Positions 11,235 to 24,067 of a DNA stretch of 64,000 bases are shown here, one piece after another. Where the stretch lies: NCBI GenBank assembly GCA_016802295.1, contig JAESIW010000138.1, positions 3,004,152-3,068,151 on the forward strand, in the 5' to 3' direction. The position numbers were made by a program, and so were the translations under genes. The notes beneath the pieces were generated by a model, which searched no databases, was not told the DNA's origin, and worked only from the letters and a program-made list of their open reading frames with translations. The first letter of the stretch is position 1; each line of letters opens with the position of its first letter. Origin of the DNA: Brachionus rotundiformis. Taxonomy: Eukaryota; Rotifera; Eurotatoria; Ploima; Brachionidae.

Positions 11235-12492
11235 TTTTTTTGTTTTTTTAATGAAAAGAATATTTTTTAAATAAAACTCTAAATTAAATTAATATTAAAA
11301 CAACTTTTGAAAATTAGCCTCGTCCAAAAAAACTCTTAAAAATTTAGCTCAAAGCTCAAAATATTTTTAAAATGGGGCTTTGTTTAAAAATAATTATTTT
11401 GTTTAAGTCAAATTTGATTAATCAGTATTTATCTTATATTAGTTCAATTAAAAAAAAATTAAATTCTTTTTAAATAGAATTTCAGCTAATTCTATTAATA
11501 AATTATCTTATTTAGATATCTAGAAAAAACTTGTTTGGAGATAAAAAAAACTTGAAATAAATTATGGTTATTTGATAATTGAATTCGAATGTTTTATTTT
11601 GTTATAAATAATTGAAATTAGTTAAATGGCTTAAATTAAAACAATTTGAATTTCATTTATATAAAACCGATTCTGATCATTTTTAATTTGAACTTGAAAA
11701 GAGATAAATGGATAAAATAATCGAAAAGTTTTTAACATTTATTAATTAAAAAATCGTTATTCCATAATTAACATGAAAATGATTATATAATTTTTGTTTG
11801 TCGCAAAGTTACATATTTTCCAATATCAAAGCGAAAATGCAAAAATTCTCAAAAAAATTATAAACTCAGATCAAAGGATTAAAATATAAAAAGAAAGACA
11901 AAAATTAATATCAAATTTTATCTTAAATAATTTGATTGAGTTTTTAACGAGACTTTTTGAGTTTTAAACTTTAAATTTAGTTTTGTATTGACTTGGAAAT
12001 TAATACATGTTTATATATTTTATATATATTTATAAACACATATCTTATTACTTAATATCTTAAGTTAATAATAAGGGAGGCAAATAACGAGTAAATTTAT
12101 TTTATCATTCTTCGAAATTGTGAAATTATGTACAAAATAATTTAACAAAAAATTGAATTTAATATTTTTCTATAGTAACTAAAAATTTGCTGTGGCAAAG
12201 AAACAATATTCTAATTTCATTTAACTAATTATTTGTATTTCGCTATTCCCAAAAATCCTATTCTTATTCAAAGTGGTCTTTTAGATTATCAGAGCTGATC
12301 TTTAAAGTTTTGATTGATTTTTTGTTTTATTAATTTAATATTTTTATATATTTATTTTTATATATGTATTCTTTTTAATATTTTTTTAATTTCTTTGGAT
12401 TTTTAAGTCCAAATATCACTTTAAGTAAATTTTTAAATTGAAAAATATTTACCATTTAATTAGAATAAGAAATTTAACATTTAAAAAAAGTT
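11235..12492. other. Intergenic AT-rich spacer
   Basis: Nothing supported; poly-A/T tracts and no conserved frame. Confidence 0.5.
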
Positions 12493-13923
12493 CTAAGCAA
12501 TTTTAATTTTATTTCCTCGATTAAATTTCATGTTTTTTTTGAACTTTTCCAAACAGTATTCATCACTTGCTTTTTCTGAATTGTCATTTTTTTGCTTTTT
12601 TATTTCATTTTTCGAATCGTTTGATTTAGGATCTGTTTCTTTTCTTTTTTGTGACTGTAAAAGTTCATGTTTTGGCGCATCACCAACAACTGGTTCTTCT
12701 TTGGCTGGCTTTTTTTCTTTTTGAACAGGTGGTCGATTCTTGTCTAACAAAACACTCTCATCAAATCGTTTATGCTGAACATAATTTACACTGGAATTTT
12801 GATTTATCTGCTTACGATTTGACACTATTTTGGTACTTTTTCCTTCTATTTGTTGTTTGGCTCTTTCTGTTTCTTCAATGTTGCGTATTTTTTCCTCAAT
12901 ACCAAGATCCACTTCTGGAATTCCTGAGACCATCTGTTCCGATAGTATGCCATCAGACTTGTTTTTTGAGCTGCTCTCAAGCAAATATTTAGGTACATCG
13001 TAAAGTGCGTCTTGAGGTAATTTAAATTTTTTGATTTCACTTTCGCTCTCCAAAATTTCATGCTCTCCAACCTTTCTTTCCGCTTCCTTCTTCTTTTTCA
13101 CCTGTTCTTCAATCAAACGCTGCATTTCAGCATCTTCGTCTCGCTGATTAGTTTCCTTTGAGAAAGTAATTTGCATGCTCTTGACTATCTCATTCCCTCT
13201 TTTTTCCATTAAGACGTTCATATCTACCAAGCCACCAGTTTTTGATTTCCATGGATCACTCTATTTAAATTACTAAGCTATTCTAAATAATTCTATCTAA
13301 TATTGAGATTGGTAAAAATTTACCTCTTTATTCATTAAAAGAGTTGATGAAGTATCGGATTCTCCAATAGCCAAAGAATATGCATCCAGACCATGTGCAC
13401 GATTTCTAAGCTTTTGTAAAAATTTTATTTCTTCTATCTTATCCCTTAATTGATAAAAATTGTCGAATTATTCATTTAAAATTAATAAAATTTTAAGTTA
13501 AAATGAAATTATTAATTGAACAATAAAAATATTTTTTTATTTAAAACTTATAGCTAATATTTATTGTTCAAATAATTATCTTATTTATATTAGCTGTTAT
13601 TTATTCAGAGAAGGTTGAAAAAAAAATCTAATTAATTAATTGTCATATATCTAACAAATATTAGTAATATTAGTGGTCTCATTAAAATATGATTTTCATT
13701 GGGCTTATAAAAACTAATTATTATCCCAGAATTAAAAAAAAACATTTAAATTAGAAAAAAATAGAATTAAATAAAAATTGTTATTTATGAATGAATGAAG
13801 TATGTAGATAGTTAAGTTTGAAAATTACTTGACGTTATCATCTTCTACAATTTCTGTTTTTTTTAATGGCTCATCTTCACTTGACGAAGAAGAAATTTTT
13901 CTTTGTCTGAAGGCTTTAGGCAT
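12493..13923 (-). CDS. C9orf78/TLS1 homologue, spliceosome-associated protein
   Basis: Three exons (13923-13829, 13444-13324, 13260-12493) give about 327 residues; junctions VK|DKIEE and NKE|SDPW are in frame with GT-AG borders. Diagnostic blocks are the acidic/basic start (MPKAFRQRKISSSSSEDE), KTGGLVDM, ETNQRDEDAEM, LSEQMVSGIPEVDLGI and VNYVQHKRF. The family (human C9orf78/HCA59, fission yeast Tls1) is a largely disordered, nuclear, spliceosome-associated protein that contacts BRR2 and PRPF8. The C-terminal half is lysine-rich and ends in EKFKKNMKFNRG, like human C9orf78. The start at 13923 was chosen because exon 1 supplies the conserved N terminus; the frame beginning at 13230 opens with a non-ATG codon and is internal to exon 3. 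Confidence 0.92.
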
Positions 13924-14059
13924 CTACTTATTATTAATAAAAAATTTTATAAAAAAAAATTCAGAAACCATCCTGAAATGCTCAGTCACGAGCAAATTTA
14001 AATTAAAAAGATAAATAAAAACTTTTTGAACTAATTATTTTTTATACAATTTATTTTTT

Positions 14060-14608
14060 TTAAGAATGTTCAATTTCTTGAGCTCTTAAAAAAGACAAAT
14101 ATTAAAAATTAAAGTTAACAATCATTATGATAGATACATACTTGCATTTGGGACAACCATAGAAAACAGTCTGGCCTTCGTCAGCAGATCTTGTTTGCCT
14201 AGTTGAATAAGTCATGCCTTCATGACCACATTTTGAGCATTTTCTGTCCACCAAAGTGCCTAAAAAGTCCTCGGATTTGAGGCCTGTTTGTTTTTTAGTG
14301 TCGTGCAGCGGTGTCTCATTTAAATAATCTGAAGCATTTACCATATAAACATTTTTTAAAGTTTTACCATTCCATTCTTTAAAAAAAAAATCAAAATTTC
14401 CTTTCAATTCCTTTTAATTCTTTATACGGGTAATTTTTATGGTTTTTTTGCACAACCGACACATTAAATAGTCTTCATTCGATGGAAGAGGCAAAATAGT
14501 TCCACATGTAAAACAAAATTCCAAATCGGTTACCTCAAATCTGGAGTCTTCTATTTCCATTTCATTATCTAGGTCTGAGACTTGGTCCAATATCTGAACT
14601 TCTTCCAT
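14060..14608 (-). CDS. POLR1H: RNA polymerase I subunit RPA12
   Basis: Three exons (14608-14428, 14376-14142, 14084-14060), two tiny introns, about 146 residues. It has the two zinc ribbons of RPA12/POLR1H: N-terminal CFTCG...CRLC and C-terminal CSKCGHEGMTYSTRQTRSAD...CPKC. The RSADEGQTVFY loop carries the acidic DE pair that, in RPA12 and TFIIS, stimulates RNA cleavage in the polymerase active site. The last exon codes only AQEIEHS after CPKCK, matching the short tail of the family. RPA12 acts in nucleolar rRNA transcription, promoting backtracked-RNA cleavage and termination. It is 0.1 kb from the C9orf78 gene on the same strand, which may reflect compact packing and not co-regulation. Confidence 0.93.
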
Positions 14609-15384
14609 TGTTTTATTCTCTAACTAGTCAGTTATTATTTTTAATTATCTTTATAGAAAAAACTTGTTTAGATTTATACTGACTGAGGAGCAATTGAGAA
14701 TAGACAATAAAGTGAAAAGGAAAATTTTAAATCAGCTATTCATTTAATTTAAGAATTTGAGATTTTATTAATTATTTGGTTTGTATGTTAATAAATTATT
14801 ATGCCTAGAGTTTAAGATAATTTTTGCATTTAAAGCTCTTGTGAATTTAGTGCAAGTTGCTTGAAATTTAATTTCAATTTGGTAATTTGAACTAAATATG
14901 AAAAGAAATTTGAGCTTGGAAGAGCAAAATTTACTTGACAATAAAGCAATTAATGAATTTATTTTATTAAATTTTCAATTTATGAAAAAAATTTTTTGGC
15001 TAAAAATTTGTACGATTTGATCCAGAAGGATAATTGAAGAGTTTATATAATTATATTATAAATAGTTTAATAAAATAATTAATCAACTCTTTTATTTTCT
15101 GCTCAAAGAAAATTTAGATTTTTTAATTAAAAATGTATATGAAATATATCTAAGCAGTCATTAAGTAAAAATTAATGTTGAATAAAGCTAAAATTAAACT
15201 TGAAAACTTAAAATAACTGAATCTCGAAATTTATACAACATTTTTTTAATTTTTTACGCAAAAAAAAACCAAAAAATGTAAAATCAAAATTTGGAACTAA
15301 TTGAAAATGATATCTGCTGCGAATTTGATTAAATTTTTAAATATAAATATGAATTTTTCCAATCATTAAATAAAAAATAATAAA
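14609..15384. other. Spacer between divergent POLR1H and serine-protease-like genes
   Basis: A head-to-head intergenic region of about 0.8 kb that must hold promoters for both flanking genes. No specific element is recognisable by eye. Confidence 0.4.
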
Positions 15385-16902
15385 ATGGATACAAGTTCTA
15401 ACAAGATTTCGCCATCTCCTGGCCATAGAAACTCCGCTGAAAACTATTCATCTCAAAAACAAAAATTCAAATCTACGATTTTTCTTTTGAGTAGCATTGG
15501 AGCATTATTCTTAATTGTTCTTATTATATTGCTAGTAATTTTTGGAGCTTGTAAAATTCTCTTAATAATCATTGTCTAATTGATCTTAATTTAAAAAAAA
15601 ATAAGTTCCATGCTCAGTGGCTAATTGTAATGCAAATGCCTACTGTATCAATTACCCTTTTTTTGCTGATTGCATTTGCAATAAAGGTTTTGGTGGAAAT
15701 GGCTATGAGTGTGATGGTTCATAATTATACTTTTTTATCTTTAAACCTCAAAACTCAATTTAATTTAAGAATGCGGAAATTTCCAGCTAAATAATATGAA
15801 TATTATGCCACTTAATACAGCAGTCGAGCCAAATAGTTGGCCTGCAACAGCTGATATCTTATTCCAATATATATCGGAAGTAACGAGTTCTACTGGGACT
15901 CATTTGATAATCGGTGTTGACAATTGTGGGGGAACAATAATAAACCGTAAAGCAATACTGACCAGTGCCAGTTGCATAAAAAAGACATTTGTTACTTTTG
16001 TTGATAAACAATTCCAAACTTTTCCGGTTGAGACCAACAAATATTACGAAACAATTGAATCTATGTATTCGGTTTATGTAGCAGTTGTCAATCAAATTAA
16101 TTTTGGTGTAGATATTTCTTCAGCTCGTTATTTTAAAGTTGAAAAAATAATCAAGGTTAGTAAAATTCTAATCATATAAGGGTGAAAAAATATTTAATAT
16201 AAATGTAAGCATGAAAACTACGACCCGGAAACAGATGATAATGACATAGCAATTATTTTACTAAAAGATAAACTTGAACTGGATGATAAAGTACAGATTT
16301 CGTGTTTGCCAAGCAAAGATGAAGATCCGAAGACATTTCCAGAAAGAAATCAATATGCCTGGGGAGTTGGGTGGGGCAGTTCGATATTTGGAGGAAACGG
16401 TAATTTCCGGCCTCATAGGACGGTGCAGGATTTGAAAAAATATCGTTTAAGTATTTATAATAATTCAATGTGTAGTAAAATTACCAAGGTAAATATAGAA
16501 AATTTGAATAATGATGTATTTTGTGCTGGTAAATAGATGCCCATTAAGAAATAAGTGATTATATTTTTGTTAAAGGTGAATATGATACGGTGTTAGACAA
16601 TGGAAAAACTGGATATTGCCATGGTATTTTAAATTTGATTGAAATTAGATTTTGAGTAACATTTCATTAAGGTGATTATGGAGGATCAATATATTTAAGA
16701 CAAAATGTTTCTGGTCTGGAAAAACTTGTGACAGTTGGAATATTGTCGTATAATGAAGGATGTAATATTGAACATGCTCCTGGGTAAGTATTCATATAAT
16801 TTTCATTATCCTTATTTATCCTTTTTTGAATATTTTTTTATTAGAATTTATACAAATGTGGTCAGATATGTTGAGTGGATACGAAAAAAAAGCCAATATT
16901 AA
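15385..16902 (+). CDS. Type II membrane EGF plus trypsin-fold protein, catalytically dead (serine protease homologue)
   Basis: Seven exons (15385-15550, 15606-15716, 15770-16155, 16210-16528, 16576-16623, 16672-16783, 16845-16902), all junctions in frame. Order: short cytoplasmic tail, one transmembrane helix (about 32-54, STIFLLSSIGALFLIVLI), an EGF-like module with six cysteines (PCSVANCNANAYC...CICNKGF), then an S1 chymotrypsin fold. Two of the three catalytic residues are replaced: the LTAAHC motif reads LTSASC (His to Ser) and GDSGGP reads GDYGGS (Ser to Tyr). Only the aspartate remains, in DNDIAIILL. The position equivalent to specificity residue 189 is Gly. The fold is otherwise complete through to the C-terminal helix (YTNVVRYVEWIRKK). 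It is therefore a cell-surface pseudoprotease, probably a binding or scaffold protein; by analogy, clip-domain homologues in arthropod immunity act without catalysis. Confidence 0.88.
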
Positions 16903-17540
16903 TAAATATCTTTTATTTATTATTAAAAAAAATCTTATTTTAGAGATCCAAGAAAATAAATTCAATCATATTTTTATTTCGAATTTTATGATTTTTACAA
17001 CCTAACATGATAAATCTCCAAATACTTGAATCTCTTTTTAAAATTAAATTTTTCTTTTCTCTTCACCTTAAGCTAATTTTTAAATACAATAATTGGATAA
17101 TTTTTTTGGTAAAATAAATCAATTGAGTTTATTAAATCGTCGTAATTTTTTTAATTTATAAATAATTTGTATTTTTTATTAAATCTCTTATGTCTAATAG
17201 GATTAAGATTCTTAAAGTGTTTTATTTGTCGCGAAATTTTGCTTCTCGCAAAGAATTAAAAAAACTCTAAAAATGTTCCATATTTATTTTTGTTAAAAAA
17301 ATATTCTCAAAGCTTTTGATTAATTTATCTGAAAATATTAGTTTTATACAACAAATATTTAATATAACTGAAATGTTTTTAAATAAATTCTATAAAATAC
17401 AAACAAACAATATTAATCTTAAATTTTTACAAATTAAAAATATAATCTTTAATTCTCTTTATTGATTAATTATCCATTGATTTTTTCAAAATTCAACCGG
17501 TTTTTACAACAATTATGTACACTCAAATTATAAATGATAA
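16903..17540. other. Intergenic spacer between convergent genes
   Basis: About 0.6 kb of 3' flanking sequence for both neighbours; nothing else seen. Confidence 0.45.
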
Positions 17541-18440
17541 CTATTTATTTTGTGTCATTGATCTTTGTAATTGTTTTTTAGGATTTATTTTAATTTCTAA
17601 ATCTATTGTTTTGCTTGATTGCAGTGGAGGCTTAAATGAAGTTAATGGAGCTTCAACGCTCGGCAGTACTAATTCTCTGGCTAATTTTTCCAAATCAACT
17701 TCATATGATCCAATTTTACCTCTTTTCTCATTTGGTTTCTCATTATTGGTGCTACTTGTTTCAGAAAAGACTGAACTGGCCGATGCTCGTGTAGATGCAT
17801 TTGGTGAAGTTTCACTTTTTCGAGATTTTAACCTTGAGGAAAATGTGAGAAAATTTCGTATCCTGTTGTTAGATTCGCTTTTGTGACTTTGTCTGGGTTC
17901 TGTTGGCATATTTTCAGGAGCTTCTTCACCAGGACAGCTACGTGAAAAGAAGGAATTCGCCTGACCTAGTCTCATAAAGTTGGCCAATCGATTCGATTTG
18001 ATACAATGGGTCAATGGAACTGAATTGGTGGACACAAGAGTCTTGGTTGGCTGTGAGTTCAAAGTACTAGACTTGATAAACTTGTGGCTTTTGCCTGCAT
18101 ATTGTGGCTCTGAATCAAGAGGCATTGGGGGAATTGGCGATTTTGATAATGAAGATTTGGATGACTTTTCACCACTTAGTAAATTGGATGGAGATGATGC
18201 TGATGATGAAGATGACGGCTCTAAATCGTACTGATAATTGTTGCTAAAGTCAAATTCACCATAACCGGTATAGTCATCCGATTCCGAATTTAATTTTAAA
18301 GTCAATTTTGCAATAGACTGATTAATTTGTTCCAATTCTTCACTAACATCTAATGAAAAGTCATCATTTACTGTCTGTTCAACAATTTTATCATTGTCAA
18401 TCTTTCTTTGACGAACTATTTGAGATTTTCCAGAAATCAT
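17541..18440 (-). CDS. Ser-rich, largely disordered protein of unknown function
   Basis: Single-exon frame of 299 residues. Composition is richer in G and C than the surroundings and the sequence is codon-like throughout, which supports a real gene. Features: a short predicted helix near residues 28-52 (LDVSEELEQINQSIAKLTLK), a poly-Ser stretch near 76, many SP/TP sites, a basic cluster (RIRNFLTFSSRLKSRKSE) near 195, and an ordered-looking motif near 247 (GSYEVDLEKLARELVLPS). No transmembrane segment or signal peptide. I do not recognise the family; the pattern fits a phosphorylated scaffold or adaptor. There may be 5' exons outside the frame, because the region upstream is a long gene desert. 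Confidence 0.65.
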   Translation of the reverse strand: MISGKSQIVRQRKIDNDKIVEQTVNDDFSLDVSEELEQINQSIAKLTLKLNSESDDYTGYGEFDFSNNYQYDLEPSSSSSASSPSNLLSGEKSSKSSLSKSPIPPMPLDSEPQYAGKSHKFIKSSTLNSQPTKTLVSTNSVPLTHCIKSNRLANFMRLGQANSFFSRSCPGEEAPENMPTEPRQSHKSESNNRIRNFLTFSSRLKSRKSETSPNASTRASASSVFSETSSTNNEKPNEKRGKIGSYEVDLEKLARELVLPSVEAPLTSFKPPLQSSKTIDLEIKINPKKQLQRSMTQNK

Positions 18441-21400
18441 CTTTTAATCTAAACAAACAAAAAAAAATAAAATAAAATAAAATACAATATTTTTAAACCT
18501 CCTAAGCATAAAAGAATTAATTTTTATTTAAGCTGATTTTTCTTATCAATTGGCAAGAGATTTAATCAAGCTAATCTTCTATTTTTTTAAATAAAAACAT
18601 AAGATTTAAAAATCTATATTTTTTTTTATTAAGCTGTGAGAATTTTGAAAAATTTAAAGATTTGGCAAAAAATCTTAAAATTAATATTTATTAAAGTGTC
18701 ACTTGCTATTTTAATTAATAAAAAAAATTTATATAATTTTATTTTATTTGTTAATATGAAAAAAATGAAAACTATTTGAAAATAAATAATTGTCCTACAT
18801 TCATGATTAAAAATTATTTGAATTTATTTGTTTGGAAAGATAATAATTCTCCTGAAAATCCTTCTGCTCGCATCCTTGATCCTTTTTGGTAGTAATAATT
18901 ACCTCTATTCATTTACAACAATATTGTTTAAAAATTAGCTTTTTTTTTTAATTAGAATTTTTAAAATAAATGTTATTTCCATTCAATTTATAAATTTTTT
19001 TAATCATGTCTGTGACGTAAAATCAATTTCGAATACATTTCACAGACTTATTGATAATCAATAAATTAAAAGAATTGTCAAAACCTTCTTATCTATTTTA
19101 TTTGTATTTTTGTGCAGAATTTATTTAATTCTAAAGATAATTAAAATAAAAATTATTACATAAACAATTTTGATATAAAAATTTTGGTATCAAATATGTT
19201 TTAACTTGGGTGGTTTAAAAAATGATGAATTTCCCTCTAGTGAAAAAAAAAGACATATTTTAATTAAATTTATATCTTACATACATTTTTTTGATGATTT
19301 AATTCTCAATAGTTTAGACGACTTTCGAAACTTAACTTAACTATAAAAACTCAATGCGATTTTGATAATAAAGAATAAAATTATTGAATTTTTCCATTTA
19401 TTTTAATACTTTTAATCGTGATATACCTTAAAAATCGTCGAAATTGCTTTAATTGTATGTCAATTGATATTATGTGTCTTTTATTCTTTCCTTATTTTTT
19501 ATTCATTTAAGATAAAATTCAAATTTTTGATGATATCATATAAAGACAGAAGCAACCTAATGTTTCTCTCATATCGGAAATAAAAAACTAGGGTTCAATT
19601 CAGAGCTTGTATCTACTTTTTTCGATCAAAAATTGTTTAGTTTAGACTCTCAAAGAAATTTTTTTCTAAGAAATCTTAATCAATCAATCTTAATTAAGTA
19701 AATTTTTATTATTTAAGCCAATATAAATAAAATATTAAGCATAAAACCACGTTTAAATCAATAAACCTGCGTAAACATATTTTCTTAAGAAAACAAATTA
19801 ATATTTTTAAGTTTTACTTTACGGTTCTTTTTAAAAATCTAAATAAAAACAGTGATTGTTTTTTATATTTCTATCCACTTAAATTAATTTTGAAAACGAA
19901 GCCTTTATTATCTAAATTTTTTAATTTAAATCTTCACTTCCATTTAGCTTAGTTAAAAATTTAAATATTGTTTTAACTTACTCAAAAAGACATTCTGTCT
20001 CTTGACACAAAAATAATAATTATCTGACATATAACACGACTAATTTTCATTATTTAAAAAAAATATTAATTTGAGGTCTCATTTTAGAAGATTGATAATT
20101 TCTCTAATTGAAAATTAAACCATATCCCTAAATAACATGTGAAATCCTCAAATGAAAAAAAATAATTTCCCTTATTAGGCTTAAAATCGAATAATCTTTT
20201 AATTTTTTTATTGTTAAAATTAATCAAAAATGAATTTTACTAATTAAATTTAGTAAAATTTCACTGTTGAGCTTGAGGAATTTTATTCCTTTTTTGAACA
20301 AAATGACAAAGACAATCTTTATTTAATTACAAAATAAGTTTGATATTTGAATACAGGGACCATCAGTTTAAAAAATAAGTACCTGGATGCTTTTCTGGCT
20401 AAAAAATATTAAAATCAAACAAATATAAAAGCTTACTAAGAATAAATCGATATTGTTATAAAAGATCTATTAGAAAATTAAAGTTCAAGAAGAAAACTGA
20501 GAGTTTGGAACAAAATCGAAACGTCTCGCTTCCTATTATCCTCTAAATATGATTTTAATTGTTGTTTTATTTCCTTTCTTAAATTCAATTTAATTATTAT
20601 TATTATTCCTCGATAACATTTAAAGCTTTTTGTTTATTTCGGTTCGTATAATATTAATCAATCAATTCTTTAAAATCTTACGTAAATAGTTTCATTTAAA
20701 AAAAGCTTAATGAAAAATTTATAAACAAAAGTTATAAAAGGATTAAGAATTTAAGTTATTTAAAACCGATTTACTAATACATGTCAGTTTAGCCCTTTTC
20801 TTGCTTAATCTTAAAATATCTTAACATTTTTTTTGTTTTTTGTGTACTTATGTTCGCTAATTTATAACATAGTGACAAAATAATAATAAAATGATGGTTT
20901 GTGTGAGAGTTTTGATTAAATAGAAAATATTTTACCGATCAAAGAAGCTTGTAATTAATTTAAAGATACGAATTTAATTTAAAGGAATTAGAAAAAGTCT
21001 TTTAATTTAAAAAAAGATTAAAACTGGTGAGATTTTGATTTTAATCAAGTTGGTGTTCCGACAAATATTTTTATTTCGCATTTCTTTATTTAATAACTTT
21101 TTAAACAGCTTTAAAAGTTTAGTAATTTGATACTAGTTGCATAAAGCGGAAATCGATCTAAAATCAAGCTCGGTTTATTTAAAACTATATTTACTTAAAT
21201 AATTGGAAAATGTTCACAATTAACAAACTTAATGGCATGATTCCTAAAGTGCTTTTAATTGCTATAAAATAAGAAATAATAAATTTTGAAATATTGAAAT
21301 AATAAAGAAATTAATACATTTGTGTTATAATAAAATTTTTTAATAAAAAAAACCTCAATATTGAGAAAAAAATTAGACATATTTTATTAAATTAGAAGTG

Positions 21401-23086
21401 AGAACCTTTTCCTTTAAATTTTTCAACGTTTTAAGCTTTTAACAAATCTGACTAGGTTCTGTCTAAAATTATCAATTTTTTTATTATTTTCGATAAATTC
21501 CTTCAAATTTAATAATATTTATTAAAAAAATTAAAAATCTTAATAGATCTTTGAATTTTAATTGCTAAATTTAGAATTTTAAAATGATTTTTTAAATGAT
21601 TTTTTAAATTAAATAAATTTTGTTTGATAAAGGTGTTACCATGAAGTAGAATTAGTTCAGCATTGTTTCAAAATTAAAATTCGCTTCCTTTATAATTAAT
21701 TATGATATCGATTTGTGTATTTCTTTTTTTTTAATATTAAAAAATTAAATAATAGTAAATATTTCATTAGTAATTGATGAATTGTTAATTTTGGACTAAA
21801 GCAAAAACTAAAAATTCCTAATCAATTATTAATAACCGAGTCAAATAAATATTAAAAAAAAACAACAAGAAATATGTGGGATAATTTAGTTAAATTTCTT
21901 TTAACTTTATGTTTGACTAGACCGATTATTATTAGAATCAATTAGTCTAGAAAATTAAATCATTGACTTGGTTAATTAATGGAAAATAAAAAAGACTAAT
22001 GTGAAATATTTTTACTAATTTAAAGGATTTAATTTTATTTTTCTCCTTTAAATTAAAAATTCCATTACATATTTAACACGAAGTAATATTTATTTTTATT
22101 TCCGTATTAGTTTGATTTTAATACACCTTTTTATATTTCATTTTTTTATTAATTTATTTGAAAAATACCGCTGTTCCAAAATCAACCAAAAATTGCTTTT
22201 ATAATTGAAAAAATTTCTTAATTGATTTTAAAACCATTGTATTTTAAAATATCTAAAACAACTGGTTATTTTTTTAAGCATGTAAAAATGACCTTATGTT
22301 CTTAGTAAAAATGACAAACTTTAATTTGATAAATTATTAGTTATCGTTTTGAAAGAATGTTTTCTTAGCATTTTATTAACTCCAAATAAATCAAATTTAA
22401 TTTTCTTTTCCTTATTTATTCTTTTTACATTTCCAAGATAATAAAACTCGACTCGAAAAAAAATCATATTCTTAAAGATAGTTTAAGATAAAAAAACATT
22501 TCAAATATTTTAAATTATTATATATAATAAAGTGATTATTAGATTCTTTTTGAGAATATTATAAAAGTTTTTTTTTTGTAAACATATCTTTGTTTATAAA
22601 AATTTGAGTATATTTATCAAATTGACTAGTTAAGAAATTTAAGTACAATCCTTTCAAAGAGATGCTAACATTTTTATATTTTACTAAAAAAACACTATTT
22701 ATTTTAGTTTATTTTCCTGATCCTACTAGGACAATAAGACTCTTAATAATTATAAGAAACTTGATTGAATTTAAGAATCTAAATTTTTTTTAATTTTCAA
22801 AAGTAAAAAATTTTAGATTAGATTTTTCGATTTTGTTAGTTTTATTTTAACATTTATGATTAATTGATTTATGTCTCGGAGGACTTTAATAAATACTCGC
22901 ATTTTAATGAAAGTCGAAAATTGCTATTCTTTTATTTAAAAGAGAGAGCTTTAATCCGTCCGATTAATATTATAAAAGAAAAAATTTTTAAATTTCAAAT
23001 TATGTCATATACATATATATCCGCAAAAAAAATGCGCATAAAAATAACAATTTTTAAAAATCAATTTTTTCATTTTAATAGAAAAA
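18441..23086. other. 4.6-kb gene desert
   Basis: Very AT-rich sequence with no supported coding frame. The longest frame (22864-23154) overlaps the tetraspanin start, lacks any motif and is rejected. The desert could contain distal 5' untranslated exons or regulatory DNA of either flanking gene, but nothing specific can be shown. Confidence 0.5.
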
Positions 23087-23875
23087 ATGAATACCAAACA
23101 GTTCAAGACAGCAGCTTTCATGGCTTTTTTAAAAACCCTGATGATGATTTTTAACCTTGTATTCTTTCTCATCGGTTTTGGGCTAATGGTAGTGGGATTT
23201 TATGGCTTGAAGGCTTTTCAGCAATTTTTTGCTTTCGCTCCAAGTATATGGATCTACTATCCATTAATTTCACTCGGTCTATTGATGATGCTCGTTGGCG
23301 CTCTTTCTTTCTGGTGCACCCCAAAAGGAATCGTTTGGCTTCTCAATGTCTACGCTGTTCTCACATTCTTGCTCTTTTTGAGTATCTTCACATTTTCAGT
23401 GTTTTTCACCGTCAAACATGATTCAGTAGAAACAACTTTGAAGACCGGGATTGAAAGTTCCATTAGAAACTACCAAAATAATTCCAAGGCGATCGACATT
23501 TTACAGTCAAAATTCAAATGCTGCGGAGCAAAAAATTTCACAGATTGGTTTAGTACCGAATGGGCCAATCATCACAATAATGTACCAAAGTCTTGCTGTA
23601 TTAACAAGAGTCGATGCTTGAACCAAGATATAAATGTTTTGAATGCAACCGGCTTATATCAACAAGTGATTTTTATTCAAAAAAATAAATTAATTAGCTA
23701 ATTTAAAAATCAATATTAGGGCTGCTTTAGCAAGATTGATTCAATTTTAAATGGAAAGTATTTAATTATAGTTTGTTTGAGCTTTGTTAGTTCATTTGTG
23801 ATCTTGGGTGGTTCGTTTTTATCATGTTTACTTGGAAAAAATTTGAGCAAGCACAAATATGAACAAATGTCATAA
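23087..23875 (+). CDS. Tetraspanin
   Basis: Two exons (23087-23665 and 23720-23875), phase-0 GT-AG intron, 244 residues. Four transmembrane helices: about 13-38, 53-75, 81-107, and a C-terminal one in exon 2 (about 206-230, LIIVCLSFVSSFVILGGS). The large extracellular loop has the signature KCCG (KFKCCGAKNF) and a second PKSCC, plus two more cysteines (RC and GC), giving the six-cysteine pattern of many tetraspanins. Tetraspanins organise membrane microdomains with integrins and other partners. The second ATG of a longer frame was chosen because it begins MNTKQFKTAAFMAFLKTLM, a typical tetraspanin N terminus. The orthologue group is not resolved. Confidence 0.92.
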
Positions 23876-24067
23876 AAAAATTAAAAAAATTATTATTCAT
23901 TAATTTTAGTTTTTTCGTTATTTAGAAAAAAAAAACAATAAAAAAAATTTAGCCATCCACCATATTTAAAAATAATTGTGTTAAGTCATTTTTTTCTATT
24001 AAAAACTTTATTTAATAAAATTTTACTCAAATAGTTAATTTAAAAAATATATTTTTTAAATTGAGTT

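Noticed and set aside
12530..12992. Two plus-strand frames opposite the C9orf78 gene
   Set aside because: They are antisense shadows of a low-complexity Lys/Glu-rich coding region; the minus-strand frame has the conserved motifs.
22864..23154. Open frame overlapping the tetraspanin start
   Set aside because: It has no motif, is mostly Lys/Ile/Phe from AT-rich DNA, and overlaps the true start in another frame.
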